Below are positions 10,037 through 20,442 of a DNA stretch of 64,000 nt, in pieces (the first letter of the stretch is position 1; every line of letters starts with the position of its first letter). The notes below the pieces were generated by a model. That model did not search any database, was not told the DNA's origin, and worked only from the letters and a program-made list of their open reading frames with translations. Source of the stretch: Idiomarina rhizosphaerae (GTDB lineage: Bacteria > Pseudomonadota > Gammaproteobacteria > Enterobacterales > Alteromonadaceae); assembly GCF_024159085.1 (NCBI RefSeq), contig NZ_JAMZDE010000005.1:62001-126000 (forward strand). The letters run 5' to 3'. The translations under genes and the position numbers were made by a program.

Positions 10037-11239
10037 CTATTTCAGTACCGCTCTATTACGCCCAGCCTTTTTCGCAGAATAAAGGTTCTCATCTGCACGT
10101 TTCAAAATGCTATCCGCAGTATCATCAGGTTCCTTTAAAGTCGCACCTAAACTGATAGTGACTTTGACCGTTTTACTCTGCTCTTTTTTACCCCGCGCTT
10201 CTTTGCCTTTTGTCTTACTCTCCGGCCGCGAAGGCTCTCTCAATTTAAGCGGATAATTAGCGACCTTGCTACGAACGCTTTCCAGCGAACTTTTTAGCTT
10301 TTCTTCATCGTTGTGGAAAAACACTAAGGTAAATTCCTCACCGCCATAGCGGTAGGCCTTAAACCCGCCATGATCTTTTAAAATACTGCCTAACAGCCGC
10401 AACACCTGATCACCAACCTCGTGTCCATAGCGGTCATTAAATTTTTTAAAATGATCAACGTCGAGCATGCAAACGGCACTGCGTTTGCGTAAGTGTTGCA
10501 ACTGACTCATTAACGCGCGCCGTTGCGGCAGCCCCGTTAGTTCATCAATGTAGGCCAGCTTCAACATTTGGTCGGCCAGCGCCAGCAATAAGCCAGCGCT
10601 GGCTGCCAAAGCTGCCCAGGTAGAGGCTTGCTGATACTGTACAGCCAACAAAAAGACCATAAGAGAAAGCCAGGCCGCCCAATGACTCCAGGCAAAAGCG
10701 GAAGCGCTTTTATAAAGCAAATAAGTTGCCCAGACGCCGCCCATGGCGACTGTCCAAATGAGCAGCCCAATAGCAAACGAACTTTGTTGCCAGTCAGGTA
10801 AAGTCAAAACCTCCGCGGGGTTCAATAAAGCGAGAACCTGGGCAACTGGCGGCAGCAATAGCGATAAAGGCAGTATTACCAAAGCAACAAATATCAGTAT
10901 GCCTTTTCCGGTTAGTAGTACTGGCTTTTTCAGGAGGGTCAGGAGCAAGGCACTAAGCGATAACCACACAGGAAGTGCATCGTACAGCTGGGAAACCTCT
11001 TTCTGCGCCAGCGGTTGCTGTAAACCGAGCTGAATCGTAGCGTAGATACCACCAACCCATGCGCACCAATAAAACCATTGCCATTGCCGAAAGAAAGCGG
11101 CAACCAAAAACACCGTCCCTAACGCGGCTGAGACAGTTCCGGGAACTGAAAGCGAGACAGACATAAGCCACTCAGGAAAAAACCAAACCATAAGAGCCCA
11201 GATAATTGCCGGTAACGCTGCAAAAAAGGTCAAGTTCAA
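10037..11239 (-). CDS. Membrane diguanylate cyclase (GGDEF)
   Basis: 400 residues. The first about 225 residues form seven or eight hydrophobic helices of a membrane sensor that I cannot name; the C-terminal domain is a GGDEF domain with an active-site GGEEF at residues 299-303, so it should make cyclic di-GMP. No RxxD inhibitory site is seen at the usual place before it. A lysine/arginine-rich insert near residues 330-350 is unusual. The start codon is TTG at 11239, overlapping the TGA stop of the yaiI gene as TTGA, with GCAGGGAG before it, so the two are coupled. Confidence 0.9.
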   Translation of the reverse strand: MNLTFFAALPAIIWALMVWFFPEWLMSVSLSVPGTVSAALGTVFLVAAFFRQWQWFYWCAWVGGIYATIQLGLQQPLAQKEVSQLYDALPVWLSLSALLLTLLKKPVLLTGKGILIFVALVILPLSLLLPPVAQVLALLNPAEVLTLPDWQQSSFAIGLLIWTVAMGGVWATYLLYKSASAFAWSHWAAWLSLMVFLLAVQYQQASTWAALAASAGLLLALADQMLKLAYIDELTGLPQRRALMSQLQHLRKRSAVCMLDVDHFKKFNDRYGHEVGDQVLRLLGSILKDHGGFKAYRYGGEEFTLVFFHNDEEKLKSSLESVRSKVANYPLKLREPSRPESKTKGKEARGKKEQSKTVKVTISLGATLKEPDDTADSILKRADENLYSAKKAGRNRAVLK

Positions 11240-11679
11240 CTCCCTGCTAATAAACGATCTAAATGATCCGCAAAGTTCTTGCGATCCACATTCGACAACG
11301 GCGGTGGACCACCAGACTGGATACCACTGCTGCGCATGGTGTCCATAAAATCTCTTATGTTCAGCCGCTGTCGAATATTATCGGGAGTGAAGAGCTCCCC
11401 CCGGGGGCTTAATGCCTTAGCGCCTTTGTCTATCACTTCAGACGCCAGCGGAATATCACTGGTTATAATTAAGTCACCAGCTTCACAGCGCCGGACTATT
11501 TCATGGTCTGCCACATCGAAACCACTGCCTACCTGCACCATATGAATAAATTTCGATTTAGGTGTTTGAATGCGTTGATTAGCCACTAAGTAGAGGTGCA
11601 GTTGTTTTCGTTGTGCCGCGCGAAAGAGAATTTCCCTTATTGCCACAGGGCAGGCATCGGCATCAATAAATAAAGTCAT
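11236..11679 (-). CDS. yaiI: YaiI/YqxD family (UPF0178) protein
   Basis: 147 residues beginning [11 protein letters not shown], the typical N-terminus of the UPF0178 family; this start at 11679 is preferred over 11697. The Asp-rich start (DADACP) and the ITSDIPLA motif in the middle resemble PIN-like nuclease folds, which is a family-level suggestion rather than a proven activity. It is followed without a gap by a diguanylate cyclase gene. Family is secure, function unknown. Confidence 0.9.
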   Translation of the reverse strand: MTLFIDADACPVAIREILFRAAQRKQLHLYLVANQRIQTPKSKFIHMVQVGSGFDVADHEIVRRCEAGDLIITSDIPLASEVIDKGAKALSPRGELFTPDNIRQRLNIRDFMDTMRSSGIQSGGPPPLSNVDRKNFADHLDRLLAGS

Positions 11680-11806
11680 TGCTAATAGTCCACGCATCTA
11701 TATTAGAGTAAAAGGTTATAAGCCCAATGCCTTGTAATGTATTCCGTACGCTATTATTTAATGGTTATCAGCAAAGCTTATCAATAATTGCTTCAGGAGG
11801 CACTCT

Positions 11807-12436
11807 ATGACATTACGTATTGGCGATACTGCACCCAATTTTACCATTGATACCACACAGGGTTCGATAAAATTCCATGACTGGGCGAAAGGCTCGTGGG
11901 TATTTTTCTTCAGCCACCCGGCAGATTATACACCGGTTTGCACTACGGAAATGGGTCGCACAGCACAACTGGCACCAGAGTTTGAAAAGCGCAACGTGAA
12001 ACCTCTGGGGCTATCTACCGATACCGTGGAAGCTCACAAAGGCTGGATTAACGATGTTAATGACACTCAAAATACCGTACTTGAGTTTCCTATTGTTGCC
12101 GACAAAGATTTAGAAGTCGCTCAGCTTTACGACATGATCCATCCAAACGAAAGCGCTACAGCAACAGTACGTTCGGTTTTTATTATCGATCCGAACCAAA
12201 AAATTCGTTTAATCATGACGTACCCAATGACTGTCGGGCGCAACTTCAATGAGATTATACGCGTGATTGATGCTTTACAAACGACTGATCGTGACGAAGT
12301 GGCCTGCCCGGCAGATTGGATGCCCGGAGATTCTGTCATTATTCGTCCGACAGTCAGCGACGAAGATGCAAAAGAGAAGTTCCCCCAAGGCTGGAAAACC
12401 ATACGTCCGTATTTGCGGTTGACCGATATTAAGTAA
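11807..12436 (+). CDS. 1-Cys peroxiredoxin (Prx6 type)
   Basis: 209 residues, the normal length of Prx6-group peroxiredoxins. The peroxidatic cysteine is C45 in the motif PADYTPVCTTE, with no separate resolving cysteine in the usual AhpC position. It reduces hydrogen peroxide and organic hydroperoxides in the cytoplasm using an external thiol. The start has a strong AGGAGG site. It is followed by a hairpin that probably ends transcription. Confidence 0.95.
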   Translation: MTLRIGDTAPNFTIDTTQGSIKFHDWAKGSWVFFFSHPADYTPVCTTEMGRTAQLAPEFEKRNVKPLGLSTDTVEAHKGWINDVNDTQNTVLEFPIVADKDLEVAQLYDMIHPNESATATVRSVFIIDPNQKIRLIMTYPMTVGRNFNEIIRVIDALQTTDRDEVACPADWMPGDSVIIRPTVSDEDAKEKFPQGWKTIRPYLRLTDIK

Positions 12437-12450
12437 TGCAAAAAGCAGAT

Positions 12451-12480
12451 ATGCTGAGTGTAATATGACGCTCAGCATTT
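12451..12480 (+). terminator. Probable terminator after the peroxiredoxin gene
   Basis: Inverted repeat ATGCTGAGTG / CGCTCAGCAT (12451-12460 and 12469-12478, one G-U pair) followed by a short T run. The weak T-tract lowers confidence. Confidence 0.45.
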
Positions 12481-12493
12481 ACTGTTGACCGGC

Positions 12494-12521
12494 TAAAGTA
12501 AGCCTGCTTAGCTTCCGATAA
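12494..12521 (+). promoter_or_regulatory. Sigma-28 (FliA)-like promoter of the chemoreceptor gene
   Basis: TAAAGT at 12494-12499 and TCCGATAA at 12514-12521 match the flagellar sigma factor consensus (TAAA, about 15 bases, GCCGATAA) except for one base in the -10 and one extra spacer base. It lies 43 bases before the chemoreceptor start. Chemoreceptor genes are often FliA-dependent. Confidence 0.6.
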
Positions 12522-12564
12522 TGGGTAACACGACATCGGTCGCAAGCTATCTAGAGGCACAATT

Positions 12565-14205
12565 ATGAGCTGGTTTAACAACCTTACATTTCGGTACAAA
12601 TTAATACTTCCTATTGCACTACTGGCTTTAGTGCTTATTGGTATTGCTACAGTCAGTACCGTGAATTTTAAATCCGTTGCTAACAGCGTTGATGAAATAG
12701 CCAGTGAACACTTACCCGGCCTTAATTACTTATTGCAAGCCGATCGCGACCTACATCAGGCTCTGGTAGCAGAGAGAACCTTACTTTCAGTTCCACCCGA
12801 CTCGTCAAGAAAACAAACACTTGTCGACACAGTCAATGAGAACCTACAGCAAGCTTCTCAACGAGTTGACCGTTTTTTGGCTCTCACTTCAAGCGCCGAA
12901 GAGCGTCAGATGGTTGCTGATTACAAAAGTAAAAATGAGACCTGGGTCGCGACTAATAAGCGAGTAATAGAGCTTCATGGCCAAAACCGGGTTGAAGAAG
13001 CCATTAGTTTAAGTGAGCAGCAAAGCGGCCCTCAGTTCGAGACCATGCGTGACGTTCTTGACCAACTAGAGCAACGCAAAGAGGAAGCTGCACTCAGTCA
13101 GTCTGACATTATTGACGAAGTCATCAGTCAAAGTAACTGGACAGAGATGGTTGTTCTGACCATAGGTTTAATTATCTGCGTATTGTTGGCGTTATTCTTT
13201 CCACCGCTAATTACCAGACCATTGAACTTAATGCTTGAACGTTTTGAAGATATGGCCAAAGGCGAAGGGGATTTAACCGCACGCGTTAATCTGGACAGAA
13301 CAGATGAACTGGGTCGGGTAGCCGACGCTTTTAACGCTTTTGTCGAAAAGCTGCAGCGCATTATTACCAAAATTAATGAAATGACTGAACAACTGGCAAC
13401 ATCGTCTGAAGAACTTTCCAGCATTTCAGAAGAGTCTAACGAAAGCATCAGAAAGCAACACGAAGCGGTTGAGCAGGTCGCAACGGCTATCCATGAAATG
13501 TCGACCACAGTAGATGAAATAGCCAAAAGTGCCAATGACGCAGCGACTTCTGCGAAAACAGCTGACGATCATACCAAGCAAGGTCGAGATGTCGTTAAGT
13601 CGACAGTCGATGCTATTCAGAATTTAGCTAACCACGTAAATCAAACATCTCAAACCATTTCTAAGGTAGCGGAAGATAGCGACAACATAGGTAAAGTATT
13701 AGACGTTATCGGTAGCATAGCTGAACAAACCAACTTGCTTGCGTTAAACGCGGCTATTGAATCTGCACGCGCGGGTGAACATGGAAGAGGCTTCTCTGTT
13801 GTCGCTGACGAAGTCAGAACCTTAGCCAGTCGCACGCAAAAATCAACTCAAGAAATTCAGGAAATGATTGAGCGTTTACAAGCGGCAACTCATGAAGCAG
13901 TGCGCTCAATGAATACCGGTAAGGAAGAGGCAGACCACACTGTTGCAAGAGCAAGAAATGCTGACGAGTCACTCCAGGCAATAACCTCGGCGGTAGCTGA
14001 AATTAATGACATGAACAGTCACATTGCCAGCGCGGCTGATGAGCAAAGCTCAGTTACAGAGGAAATTAACCAGAACATTAATACTATTAGTAGTATTTCA
14101 GATCAGTCCGCGCAAAGTTCGGCGCAGGTAAAAGAGTCCAGTGAAAATTTGGCGGAGCTATCTGCCAACCTGCAACAGGAGCTCCGTCAGTTCCGAATCC
14201 GCTAA
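12565..14205 (+). CDS. Methyl-accepting chemotaxis protein
   Basis: 546 residues. TM1 at about 13-33, a periplasmic four-helix-bundle-like sensor to about 190, TM2 at about 194-214, then HAMP (about 215-268) and the cytoplasmic signalling coiled coil. The kinase-binding hairpin tip is conserved (EQTN at 387-390, then [15 protein letters not shown]). It has no C-terminal pentapeptide for CheR/CheB docking. The ligand is unknown. A sigma-28-like promoter precedes it, consistent with flagellar co-regulation. Its stop overlaps by a few bases the stop of the convergent GGDEF-EAL gene. Confidence 0.95.
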   Translation: MSWFNNLTFRYKLILPIALLALVLIGIATVSTVNFKSVANSVDEIASEHLPGLNYLLQADRDLHQALVAERTLLSVPPDSSRKQTLVDTVNENLQQASQRVDRFLALTSSAEERQMVADYKSKNETWVATNKRVIELHGQNRVEEAISLSEQQSGPQFETMRDVLDQLEQRKEEAALSQSDIIDEVISQSNWTEMVVLTIGLIICVLLALFFPPLITRPLNLMLERFEDMAKGEGDLTARVNLDRTDELGRVADAFNAFVEKLQRIITKINEMTEQLATSSEELSSISEESNESIRKQHEAVEQVATAIHEMSTTVDEIAKSANDAATSAKTADDHTKQGRDVVKSTVDAIQNLANHVNQTSQTISKVAEDSDNIGKVLDVIGSIAEQTNLLALNAAIESARAGEHGRGFSVVADEVRTLASRTQKSTQEIQEMIERLQAATHEAVRSMNTGKEEADHTVARARNADESLQAITSAVAEINDMNSHIASAADEQSSVTEEINQNINTISSISDQSAQSSAQVKESSENLAELSANLQQELRQFRIR

Positions 14206-16502
14206 CGTTCGTTCTCGAAAGATTGCTGGCGTTCTGCCCATTTGAGCAGTTCGCCCAGCGGCTTCGGTTTACTGAATAAGAAACCCTGCATAAAGTGGCA
14301 GCCATGCTCCGTTAAATAAGCACACTCTTCTTCTTTTTCTACACCTTCAGCGACAGTTTCAATACCTATGCTTGCAACCATGCTCAGAATACCGCAGGTA
14401 ATAGCGGCGTTATGCGAGTTCTCATGAATATTTTCAATAAAGCTGCGATCAATTTTGAGCTTATTTACCGGCAACATATTTAAATAACGCAAGCTGGCAA
14501 AGCCACTACCAAAATCGTCAATAGCCACATCCAAACCGAGATCTCGCAATTGTTGCAATAATTCAGCAATACGCTGAGTGTCATTAACTAATACATTCTC
14601 TGTTATTTCGACGGTGACCTCACCGGGTTTAATATCAAACTGTTCGAGTATCGCTTTCGTTTTACTGACAAAATCTTCGCGATAAAACTGGATAGGCGAA
14701 AAGTTTACGGAGACAGATTTTATGCCGTACCGCTTAAGCTGCTGCAGATCGTGACAAGCTTGTTTTAGCACCCATTCGCTAATTGGAATGATTTGCCCTG
14801 TGCGCTCAGCAACAGGGATAAAGTCTGCAGGAGATACATAGCCTTTGGTTGGATGTTGCCAGCGAATGAGCGCTTCGGCTCCGGCAACTTTACCTTTGTC
14901 GGTCATAATGGGTTGATAGAATAGCTCAAACTGCTCGTGCGCCAGCGCTTCCTGAATTTTGGTCCGCAATGCCACTTTGTAGCCTAAGCCTTCATCAAGG
15001 TTTGCGGAATACCAGTAAACAGAGTTACCTCCTCGCTTTTTCGCTTCATACATAGCGACATCGGCACGTTGAGTAAGCTCCATAGGGTGTTTAAACTCAA
15101 TATCATTTGCTGAAACACCAATTGCTGCCGATAAAGAAACCTCAACTTCACCAATCCGAAAGGGCTGTTCAAATACCGCTAAAACTTCAGCGCATAACGC
15201 ATTAACTTGCTCAACAGCACTCATATCCTGAATAACGGCGACAAACTCATCGCCACCAAAACGGCAAAGTAAGTTAGGTTCCGAAACGACCTGTTGCAGG
15301 CGTTGCGCCGTTTCAATTAAGACCTCGTCTCCAAGGTAGTGCCCCAGGCTATCATTTATAGGCTTAAAGCCATCTAAATCGATAAAGAGGACGAATATTG
15401 CCGCGTCAGTCTTATTTTCCTGCAGCTGTTGTAGTCGCTGCTCCATTGCACTGCGGTTTACCAGGTGCGTTAAGCTGTCGTGAGAAGTGAAAAATTCTAA
15501 CGCTTCTTCTCGCTGAATTCGTTCGGTAATATCCTTAGCAATGCCGTGTACGCCGGTAATCTCGCCATCGATAATAATCGGAATATTGGTTATCGCTAAG
15601 TCATGAAGCTGACCTGTCTGGTCTTTTACTTTTATCTCGTAGGACTGCGGAATGCCGGCTTTAGCCGCTTCAAAGTGCTCTGCGGTTCGTTTCTGGTCAC
15701 TTTCAGGCACTGCCAGTTCGTAGTGTTTACCCAGTAAATCCTCTTCTTTAAGCAATAAAAGTTCGCAAACCGAGCGATTAACACTAGTAAAGTTGCCTTC
15801 TAAATCAAGCATAAACACGGCATCAGGGTTGTGCGTAAAAAGTGAACTTTGACTCTGCTCAAGACGAGCTTGTCTCCTTCTTTGCTCCTCCTGCTCAATG
15901 ATGAGAGCCACCAGATCGCGATTACGGACAATAATCTCAAGTTCCGGTCCTAAAGGCACTCTCGGCTCTGAAAAGTAAATTGCGAAAGTTCCAATAACGT
16001 CACTGTCCGAGGTTGCAAAAATAGGGTGGGACCAGCACGCCACTAAACCCTGCTGTTCAAGGAGAGACAGGAACTCATTGAAGCGCTGATCCTTTCTCAT
16101 ATCAGCAACCAGCACGGGCTCACCGAGCGCTGCCGCTGTACCACAGGCTCCAACACCATCGGCTATGGCTAAGCCGTCTAAGGCTTGGTTATAGGACTTG
16201 GGCAGGGAAACTGAAGCGGCGGTTGATAAGGTTTGTGTTTTTTTATCAACCGCCATAATGGCGCACATGGCACCATCAATTTGGGACTCAATAAGCCGAC
16301 AGATGCCCAGCAGACGGCTTTCAATATCCCGATGCCGGGCTAGCGAGTTAAACGCTTCATAATGTGACTGAATTAAGTAATTTGTGCCTTGGTATTTCTT
16401 TTCCGCTCTTTTGCGGATCACTACGACAAAAATTGTCGTAGCAATCAGAACAATAGCTATGCCTGTCGCCAACAGACTGTATTCGGGGAGGCTATCCTGC
16501 AT
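14202..16502 (-). CDS. GAF-PAS-GGDEF-EAL cyclic di-GMP protein
   Basis: 766 residues. One N-terminal transmembrane helix (about 8-28), a GAF domain (about 50-200), a PAS/PAC domain (about 215-335), a GGDEF domain with intact GGDEF at 416-420, and a C-terminal EAL domain with EAL at 543-545. The EAL domain keeps the usual catalytic landmarks (NFSPIQF, TENVL, DDFGSG, K of [12 protein letters not shown]), so phosphodiesterase activity is likely; whether the GGDEF is a cyclase or a GTP-binding regulator is open. No RxxD site is visible. It is convergent with the chemoreceptor gene. Confidence 0.93.
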   Translation of the reverse strand: MQDSLPEYSLLATGIAIVLIATTIFVVVIRKRAEKKYQGTNYLIQSHYEAFNSLARHRDIESRLLGICRLIESQIDGAMCAIMAVDKKTQTLSTAASVSLPKSYNQALDGLAIADGVGACGTAAALGEPVLVADMRKDQRFNEFLSLLEQQGLVACWSHPIFATSDSDVIGTFAIYFSEPRVPLGPELEIIVRNRDLVALIIEQEEQRRRQARLEQSQSSLFTHNPDAVFMLDLEGNFTSVNRSVCELLLLKEEDLLGKHYELAVPESDQKRTAEHFEAAKAGIPQSYEIKVKDQTGQLHDLAITNIPIIIDGEITGVHGIAKDITERIQREEALEFFTSHDSLTHLVNRSAMEQRLQQLQENKTDAAIFVLFIDLDGFKPINDSLGHYLGDEVLIETAQRLQQVVSEPNLLCRFGGDEFVAVIQDMSAVEQVNALCAEVLAVFEQPFRIGEVEVSLSAAIGVSANDIEFKHPMELTQRADVAMYEAKKRGGNSVYWYSANLDEGLGYKVALRTKIQEALAHEQFELFYQPIMTDKGKVAGAEALIRWQHPTKGYVSPADFIPVAERTGQIIPISEWVLKQACHDLQQLKRYGIKSVSVNFSPIQFYREDFVSKTKAILEQFDIKPGEVTVEITENVLVNDTQRIAELLQQLRDLGLDVAIDDFGSGFASLRYLNMLPVNKLKIDRSFIENIHENSHNAAITCGILSMVASIGIETVAEGVEKEEECAYLTEHGCHFMQGFLFSKPKPLGELLKWAERQQSFENER

Positions 16503-16529
16503 TGGCTCGCTGCATATTTACCGCCTGTT

Positions 16530-17033
16530 TTATTTAACCCGCTGCACTCGCATACGGCGATTTGAACCTTCACGGCCAAAGAAAAATGAATTTAATGCGC
16601 CGCGTTCAATATAATATGTGTCATCTTCGTCCCAGGGAAAGTAACCGCCGCTGTCGGTCTGTTTCCAAATCTGGCCATTACTAAGTTCAATACGCCACTT
16701 GTCATAAGGCCCCTGTTCTTTCGCTGCGACTTCAACCTCAATTCGGTCAAGCTGGCCTTCTTCTTTGTCTTTATGCTCCATGCCAAACGCTCGTTCTAAA
16801 GAAGAGTTACCACGGCGCTCAGCCTTGGATTTCTGTTTTTCAGCCTGCGCTTTTCCTCTGGCTTTTCCTTCTGCTTGTTTCGACTCACCCTGAGACTGCT
16901 TAGCAATATTGTCATAACATACCAGTCGCTCCAGCGAGTCTTCAATCCCTGCACATTGTTGCAACGCCTCTTGTTGTGCATTAACACTGCCCGCCGCCAA
17001 CAATAAGGTTGCCCCTAGTAATGTTTTGTACAT
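16530..17033 (-). CDS. Exported hypothetical protein
   Basis: 167 residues with a signal peptide (cleavage probably after VNA, residue 19). The mature N-terminus has the pattern C-x(n)-IEDSLERLVCYDNIA, a two-cysteine motif shared by several small periplasmic proteins including VasI-like ones, then a Lys/Glu/Gln-rich linker (about 45-80) and a compact C-terminal strand domain containing KWRIELSNGQIWKQTD. No type VI secretion genes are nearby, so a VasI role is not supported. Function unknown. Confidence 0.7.
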   Translation of the reverse strand: MYKTLLGATLLLAAGSVNAQQEALQQCAGIEDSLERLVCYDNIAKQSQGESKQAEGKARGKAQAEKQKSKAERRGNSSLERAFGMEHKDKEEGQLDRIEVEVAAKEQGPYDKWRIELSNGQIWKQTDSGGYFPWDEDDTYYIERGALNSFFFGREGSNRRMRVQRVK

Positions 17034-17051
17034 ACATCATTCCTGTTTTGT

Positions 17052-17555
17052 TTAATAACGTAATGTAAGAGTATCGCCTTTTTGCGTTAACTCAAATTCC
17101 TTCAACGCACTCATGCCCAAAAGTATGACATCACCGTCCATCCCGGGAGTGATAGAAGCAGCGACATTCGTCAGCTGAATTTCACCCAGCCCTAACCTGT
17201 CAATTTCTGTCCTATAAGTTATAACACGTCCGTTAGCTGTTTGAGACATACCTTGCCGTCCTTTACGCAAACCCAGTTTTTTAGCCAAGTTTTCAGGAAC
17301 AGCCACCAGTGTTGCCCCGGTATCCAGCAAGAAAGTCACAGGCTGACCATTCACATCACCCTGAGCAACATAGTGACCCATCCGGTTTTGCTCCAGCACA
17401 ACGGTGACTTGCCCGTTATCGACATGGCTTTGCACCTGAGAGTTCGGGTTAAACTGTTGCTGCAACTGGTCTTCAAAAAACCAGACCAACATGACAATGG
17501 CCAGCCCCCAGGCAATAAACATAAAGGGCTTGCCGAATGAAGTCGTACGCGCCAA
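17052..17555 (-). CDS. Membrane-anchored retropepsin-like aspartic protease
   Basis: 167 residues. One transmembrane helix near residues 10-28, then a retropepsin-like domain with the catalytic motif LLDTGAT (Asp near residue 78) and a later LLGMSAL segment. It belongs to the single-domain clan AA aspartic protease group (TIGR02281 type) found in proteobacteria; natural substrates are not established. Located 11 bases after ferrochelatase on the same strand, so probably co-transcribed. Confidence 0.85.
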   Translation of the reverse strand: MARTTSFGKPFMFIAWGLAIVMLVWFFEDQLQQQFNPNSQVQSHVDNGQVTVVLEQNRMGHYVAQGDVNGQPVTFLLDTGATLVAVPENLAKKLGLRKGRQGMSQTANGRVITYRTEIDRLGLGEIQLTNVAASITPGMDGDVILLGMSALKEFELTQKGDTLTLRY

Positions 17556-17566
17556 GTCAGTCTCCT

Positions 17567-18661
17567 TTAATCATCATAGGGCAAACTCTGCTTTTTTACC
17601 TGGTCGGCTCTTTGCTGTCGCTGTTCAGTTACTTCTTCAACTGACCAGCCTTGCAGATTATTTTCAATAAGTTGACTTAACGCATCAATATGCCCGCTCT
17701 CAGCATTCAGAGCTGAAATGTATTCGTACCGCTCGCCGCCACTTTCCATAAAGTATTCACGGTTTTCTTCGCCAATTTCTTCTACGGTTTCTAAACAATC
17801 GGAAGAGAAGCCAGGGCAAAATACCTGCACCGACTTAACTCCTTTGCCAGGAAGCGCTTTCATTGTCATGTCGGTATAAGGCTGCAACCACTCTTCACGG
17901 CCAAAACGTGACTGAAAAGTCGTCAGATACTCATCCTTTCCAAGTCCCAGTCGCTCAGCCAGTAGGCGCGATGTTTTGTAGCATTCGCAATGGTAAGGGT
18001 CGCCATTTTTCAAATAACGCAACGGAATTCCATGATAAGAGAACAACAACTTATCTGCGCGTCCATGAGCGTCCCAGTGTTTTTCAATACGCTGTGCAGC
18101 TGCCTCGATAAAAGGTGAAAAATCGTGATAGTGGGTAATAAAGCGAAGTTCAGGTAACCAACGGCGTTTGGTAAAGTCTTTGGCCAGCGCATCGAAAGTT
18201 GAGGCAGTAGTCGATGCCGAGTACTGTGGGTACAAAGGCAACACCAGCAGTTTACGAACGCCTTTTTGCATCATTTTCTCAACTACATCGCCAAGAGCCG
18301 GGTTCCCGTAACGCATGGCAAAATCCACAACAATGTTGTCACCCCAGGTTTGTTTCAGCTTTGCTTCAATAGCCGAAGCCTGGTCTTGTGTATGAAATAA
18401 CAAAGGGGAGCCACGATCAGTCCAGACGGTCTTATAAGCTTCGGCTGAACGTTTAGGACGAAAGCGCAAAATAACCCCATTCAAAATTAAAAACCAAAGT
18501 AAACGCGGCACTTCAACCACTCGTGGGTCGGATAAAAACTCTTTTAGATAGGGCTTGAGCGCTTTTTTTGTTGGGGCCTCTGGAGTTCCTAGATTAGTAA
18601 CCAAGACACCAATTTTGTCCGCCTGCCCATGAGAAAAGCCCGGGCTTCCTTGATATTTCAT
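17567..18661 (-). CDS. hemH: Ferrochelatase
   Basis: 364 residues. Inserts ferrous iron into protoporphyrin IX, the last step of haem synthesis. Signature VLVTNLGTPEAPT at the N-terminus, catalytic His210 in SYHGIP, and the GFSSDCLETVEEI segment near the C-terminus. Slightly longer than E. coli HemH because of a charged C-terminal tail rich in Gln and Arg. hemB is found elsewhere in this window. Confidence 0.97.
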   Translation of the reverse strand: MKYQGSPGFSHGQADKIGVLVTNLGTPEAPTKKALKPYLKEFLSDPRVVEVPRLLWFLILNGVILRFRPKRSAEAYKTVWTDRGSPLLFHTQDQASAIEAKLKQTWGDNIVVDFAMRYGNPALGDVVEKMMQKGVRKLLVLPLYPQYSASTTASTFDALAKDFTKRRWLPELRFITHYHDFSPFIEAAAQRIEKHWDAHGRADKLLFSYHGIPLRYLKNGDPYHCECYKTSRLLAERLGLGKDEYLTTFQSRFGREEWLQPYTDMTMKALPGKGVKSVQVFCPGFSSDCLETVEEIGEENREYFMESGGERYEYISALNAESGHIDALSQLIENNLQGWSVEEVTEQRQQRADQVKKQSLPYDD

Positions 18662-18795
18662 TTTGAGTTACCTTTTAACAACACGATGTAAGTGCAAATT
18701 TTACGTAAGTTTTAACGGCTTCGATCCCTATTTGCAAAAAAATCACGCTACACTGAGCCGATGAATGCTATCGAAAATAATATGTTGACGCGCCA

Positions 18796-19380
18796 ATGAC
18801 AGAAAACTCGAAGACGCAACAATGGTATCAGAAACTGGCCAGTTCCCCCCATGCGTTGATACTTCTATTTTTTCTGTCTGCCCTGGAGGCAACGATACTT
18901 CCCATAGCCTTAGAGTTGGTTTTGGTGCCTTACATGGTACTAGAACGCAAGCGCATATGGCTGGTTTCAACTGTTGCTTTAGCGGGGTTCTTAGCCGGGG
19001 CTATTGGTGGTTATTACATTGGTTTTGCCTTATTTGATAGCGCTGGCGAATGGTTTATCAACTACCTGTCCATTCAGGAATACTATAAAGAATTTCAGGA
19101 AACTCTGAGCGAAGACGGTTTTATTGCCATTTTTCTGGTAGGCGTTACTCCCGTTCCTTTCCAGGTCGCCATGTTAGCTGCAGGCGCAGGGGACTATCCA
19201 CTTTCATTGTTTTTACTAGCGGCAGGTGCAGCGCGTGCTTTACGTTATTATGTATTAGCACTTATCGTTTTGTGGTTAGGGCCTTATACTGAACGCCTAT
19301 GGGGTAAATACGCAGGTCCTGTCGGTTGGTCCATTCTCATTGTGGCGGGAACTATGTTATTACTAATACAATTTTTGTAA
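18796..19380 (+). CDS. VTT domain (YqaA/DedA-related) membrane protein
   Basis: 194 residues, about five hydrophobic helices. The segment GVTPVPFQVAMLAAGAG corresponds to the conserved core of the VTT/SNARE-associated family (DedA superfamily), in the shorter YqaA branch. DedA proteins are implicated in membrane lipid or proton-dependent homeostasis; the substrate here is unknown. Fifteen bases upstream of the CNNM gene, so likely co-transcribed. Confidence 0.85.
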   Translation: MTENSKTQQWYQKLASSPHALILLFFLSALEATILPIALELVLVPYMVLERKRIWLVSTVALAGFLAGAIGGYYIGFALFDSAGEWFINYLSIQEYYKEFQETLSEDGFIAIFLVGVTPVPFQVAMLAAGAGDYPLSLFLLAAGAARALRYYVLALIVLWLGPYTERLWGKYAGPVGWSILIVAGTMLLLIQFL

Positions 19381-19395
19381 GTATTTAAGGTAACA

Positions 19396-20442
19396 ATGTT
19401 CCTACTCATTCTTTTTGCCATTATCGCTATTGGCGTTTCATTTATTTGCTCGGTTTTAGAAGCAGCTCTTTTATCGGTTACGCCAAGTTATGTTGCGCAA
19501 CTAAAAGAGACCAGACCTAAAACTCACCAGCAGTTACGTAAGCTAAAAGATTCTATTGATAAACCCCTTGCAGCGATATTAACGCTGAATACAATAGCCC
19601 ATACCGCTGGCGCGGCAGGTGTTGGCGCTCAGGTTGGAGTTGTTTTCGGCGACGGCTACCTGGGTGTCGCTTCGGCCGTTATGACACTGCTTATTCTGGT
19701 ACTTTCGGAAATCATACCTAAAACGATTGGTGCCAAGTTCTGGCGTAGCATAGCTCCTGTGCTTCCTCCTGTACTGAACTTTATGATTTTATCCCTAAAG
19801 CCGTTTATCTGGCTTTCCGATCAAATCACAAAACGTATCGGTAGCGGAGAAGCCGACATTGACGTTCGCTCCGAAATTAAAGCCATGGCGACTATTGGCC
19901 ACGAAGAAGAAGCGTTAGATGACGACGAGCGCCGGGTCATTCTGAACATTCTCGACTTACATGAAATTCGGGTACGTCAGGTTATGACTCCCAGAACAGT
20001 CTGTGAATCTATCCGACCCGACTTGAGCATGACCGAGGTTAGCGAAAGAATTAGAAAGCTGCCCTTTTCCCGATACCCGGTTATTGATAATGATGAGGAG
20101 CCACAAGGTATCGTTTTTCGTAGCGATGTTCTTGATGCTGACGAATCAGACTCGCTAAAAGACATTGTACGACCGGTTGAGATCGTCACAGAAACCGTCA
20201 GTGTCGAGGCTCTAATGAGCCACCTGCTTAAAGAGCGTCAGCATATGGCTTTAGTTTATGATGAACACGGCAGCTGGCTGGGACTCATTACTCTGGAAGA
20301 TATTATCGAAACCATACTGGGCACCCCTATTATGGATGAAACCGATAACATAGCCAGTTTACGACGTTATGCTCGTCAACGCTGGGACAAAAGGCTCAAG
20401 CGCGACCCAAAGCAAGCGCAGAGCCAACAAGGTAATGATTAA
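19396..20442 (+). CDS. CNNM/HlyC-CorC family protein with CBS pair
   Basis: 348 residues: DUF21 (CNNM) membrane domain at about 1-150 with four helices, then two CBS domains at about 195-310. The final CorC/HlyC FAD-binding-like domain of longer relatives is absent, as in a recognised short subgroup. Homologues take part in magnesium or cobalt transport. The last 84 bases overlap the antisense end of the TSUP gene. Confidence 0.9.
   Translation: MFLLILFAIIAIGVSFICSVLEAALLSVTPSYVAQLKETRPKTHQQLRKLKDSIDKPLAAILTLNTIAHTAGAAGVGAQVGVVFGDGYLGVASAVMTLLILVLSEIIPKTIGAKFWRSIAPVLPPVLNFMILSLKPFIWLSDQITKRIGSGEADIDVRSEIKAMATIGHEEEALDDDERRVILNILDLHEIRVRQVMTPRTVCESIRPDLSMTEVSERIRKLPFSRYPVIDNDEEPQGIVFRSDVLDADESDSLKDIVRPVEIVTETVSVEALMSHLLKERQHMALVYDEHGSWLGLITLEDIIETILGTPIMDETDNIASLRRYARQRWDKRLKRDPKQAQSQQGND

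Noticed and set aside
13128-13535. Open frame of 135 codons opposite the chemoreceptor gene
   Set aside because: Ser/Val-rich translation typical of the antisense of a methyl-accepting protein; no start signal or family.
16530-17033. Type VI secretion VasI role for the two-cysteine exported protein
   Set aside because: Only the short Cys motif agrees, and no type VI secretion genes are around it.
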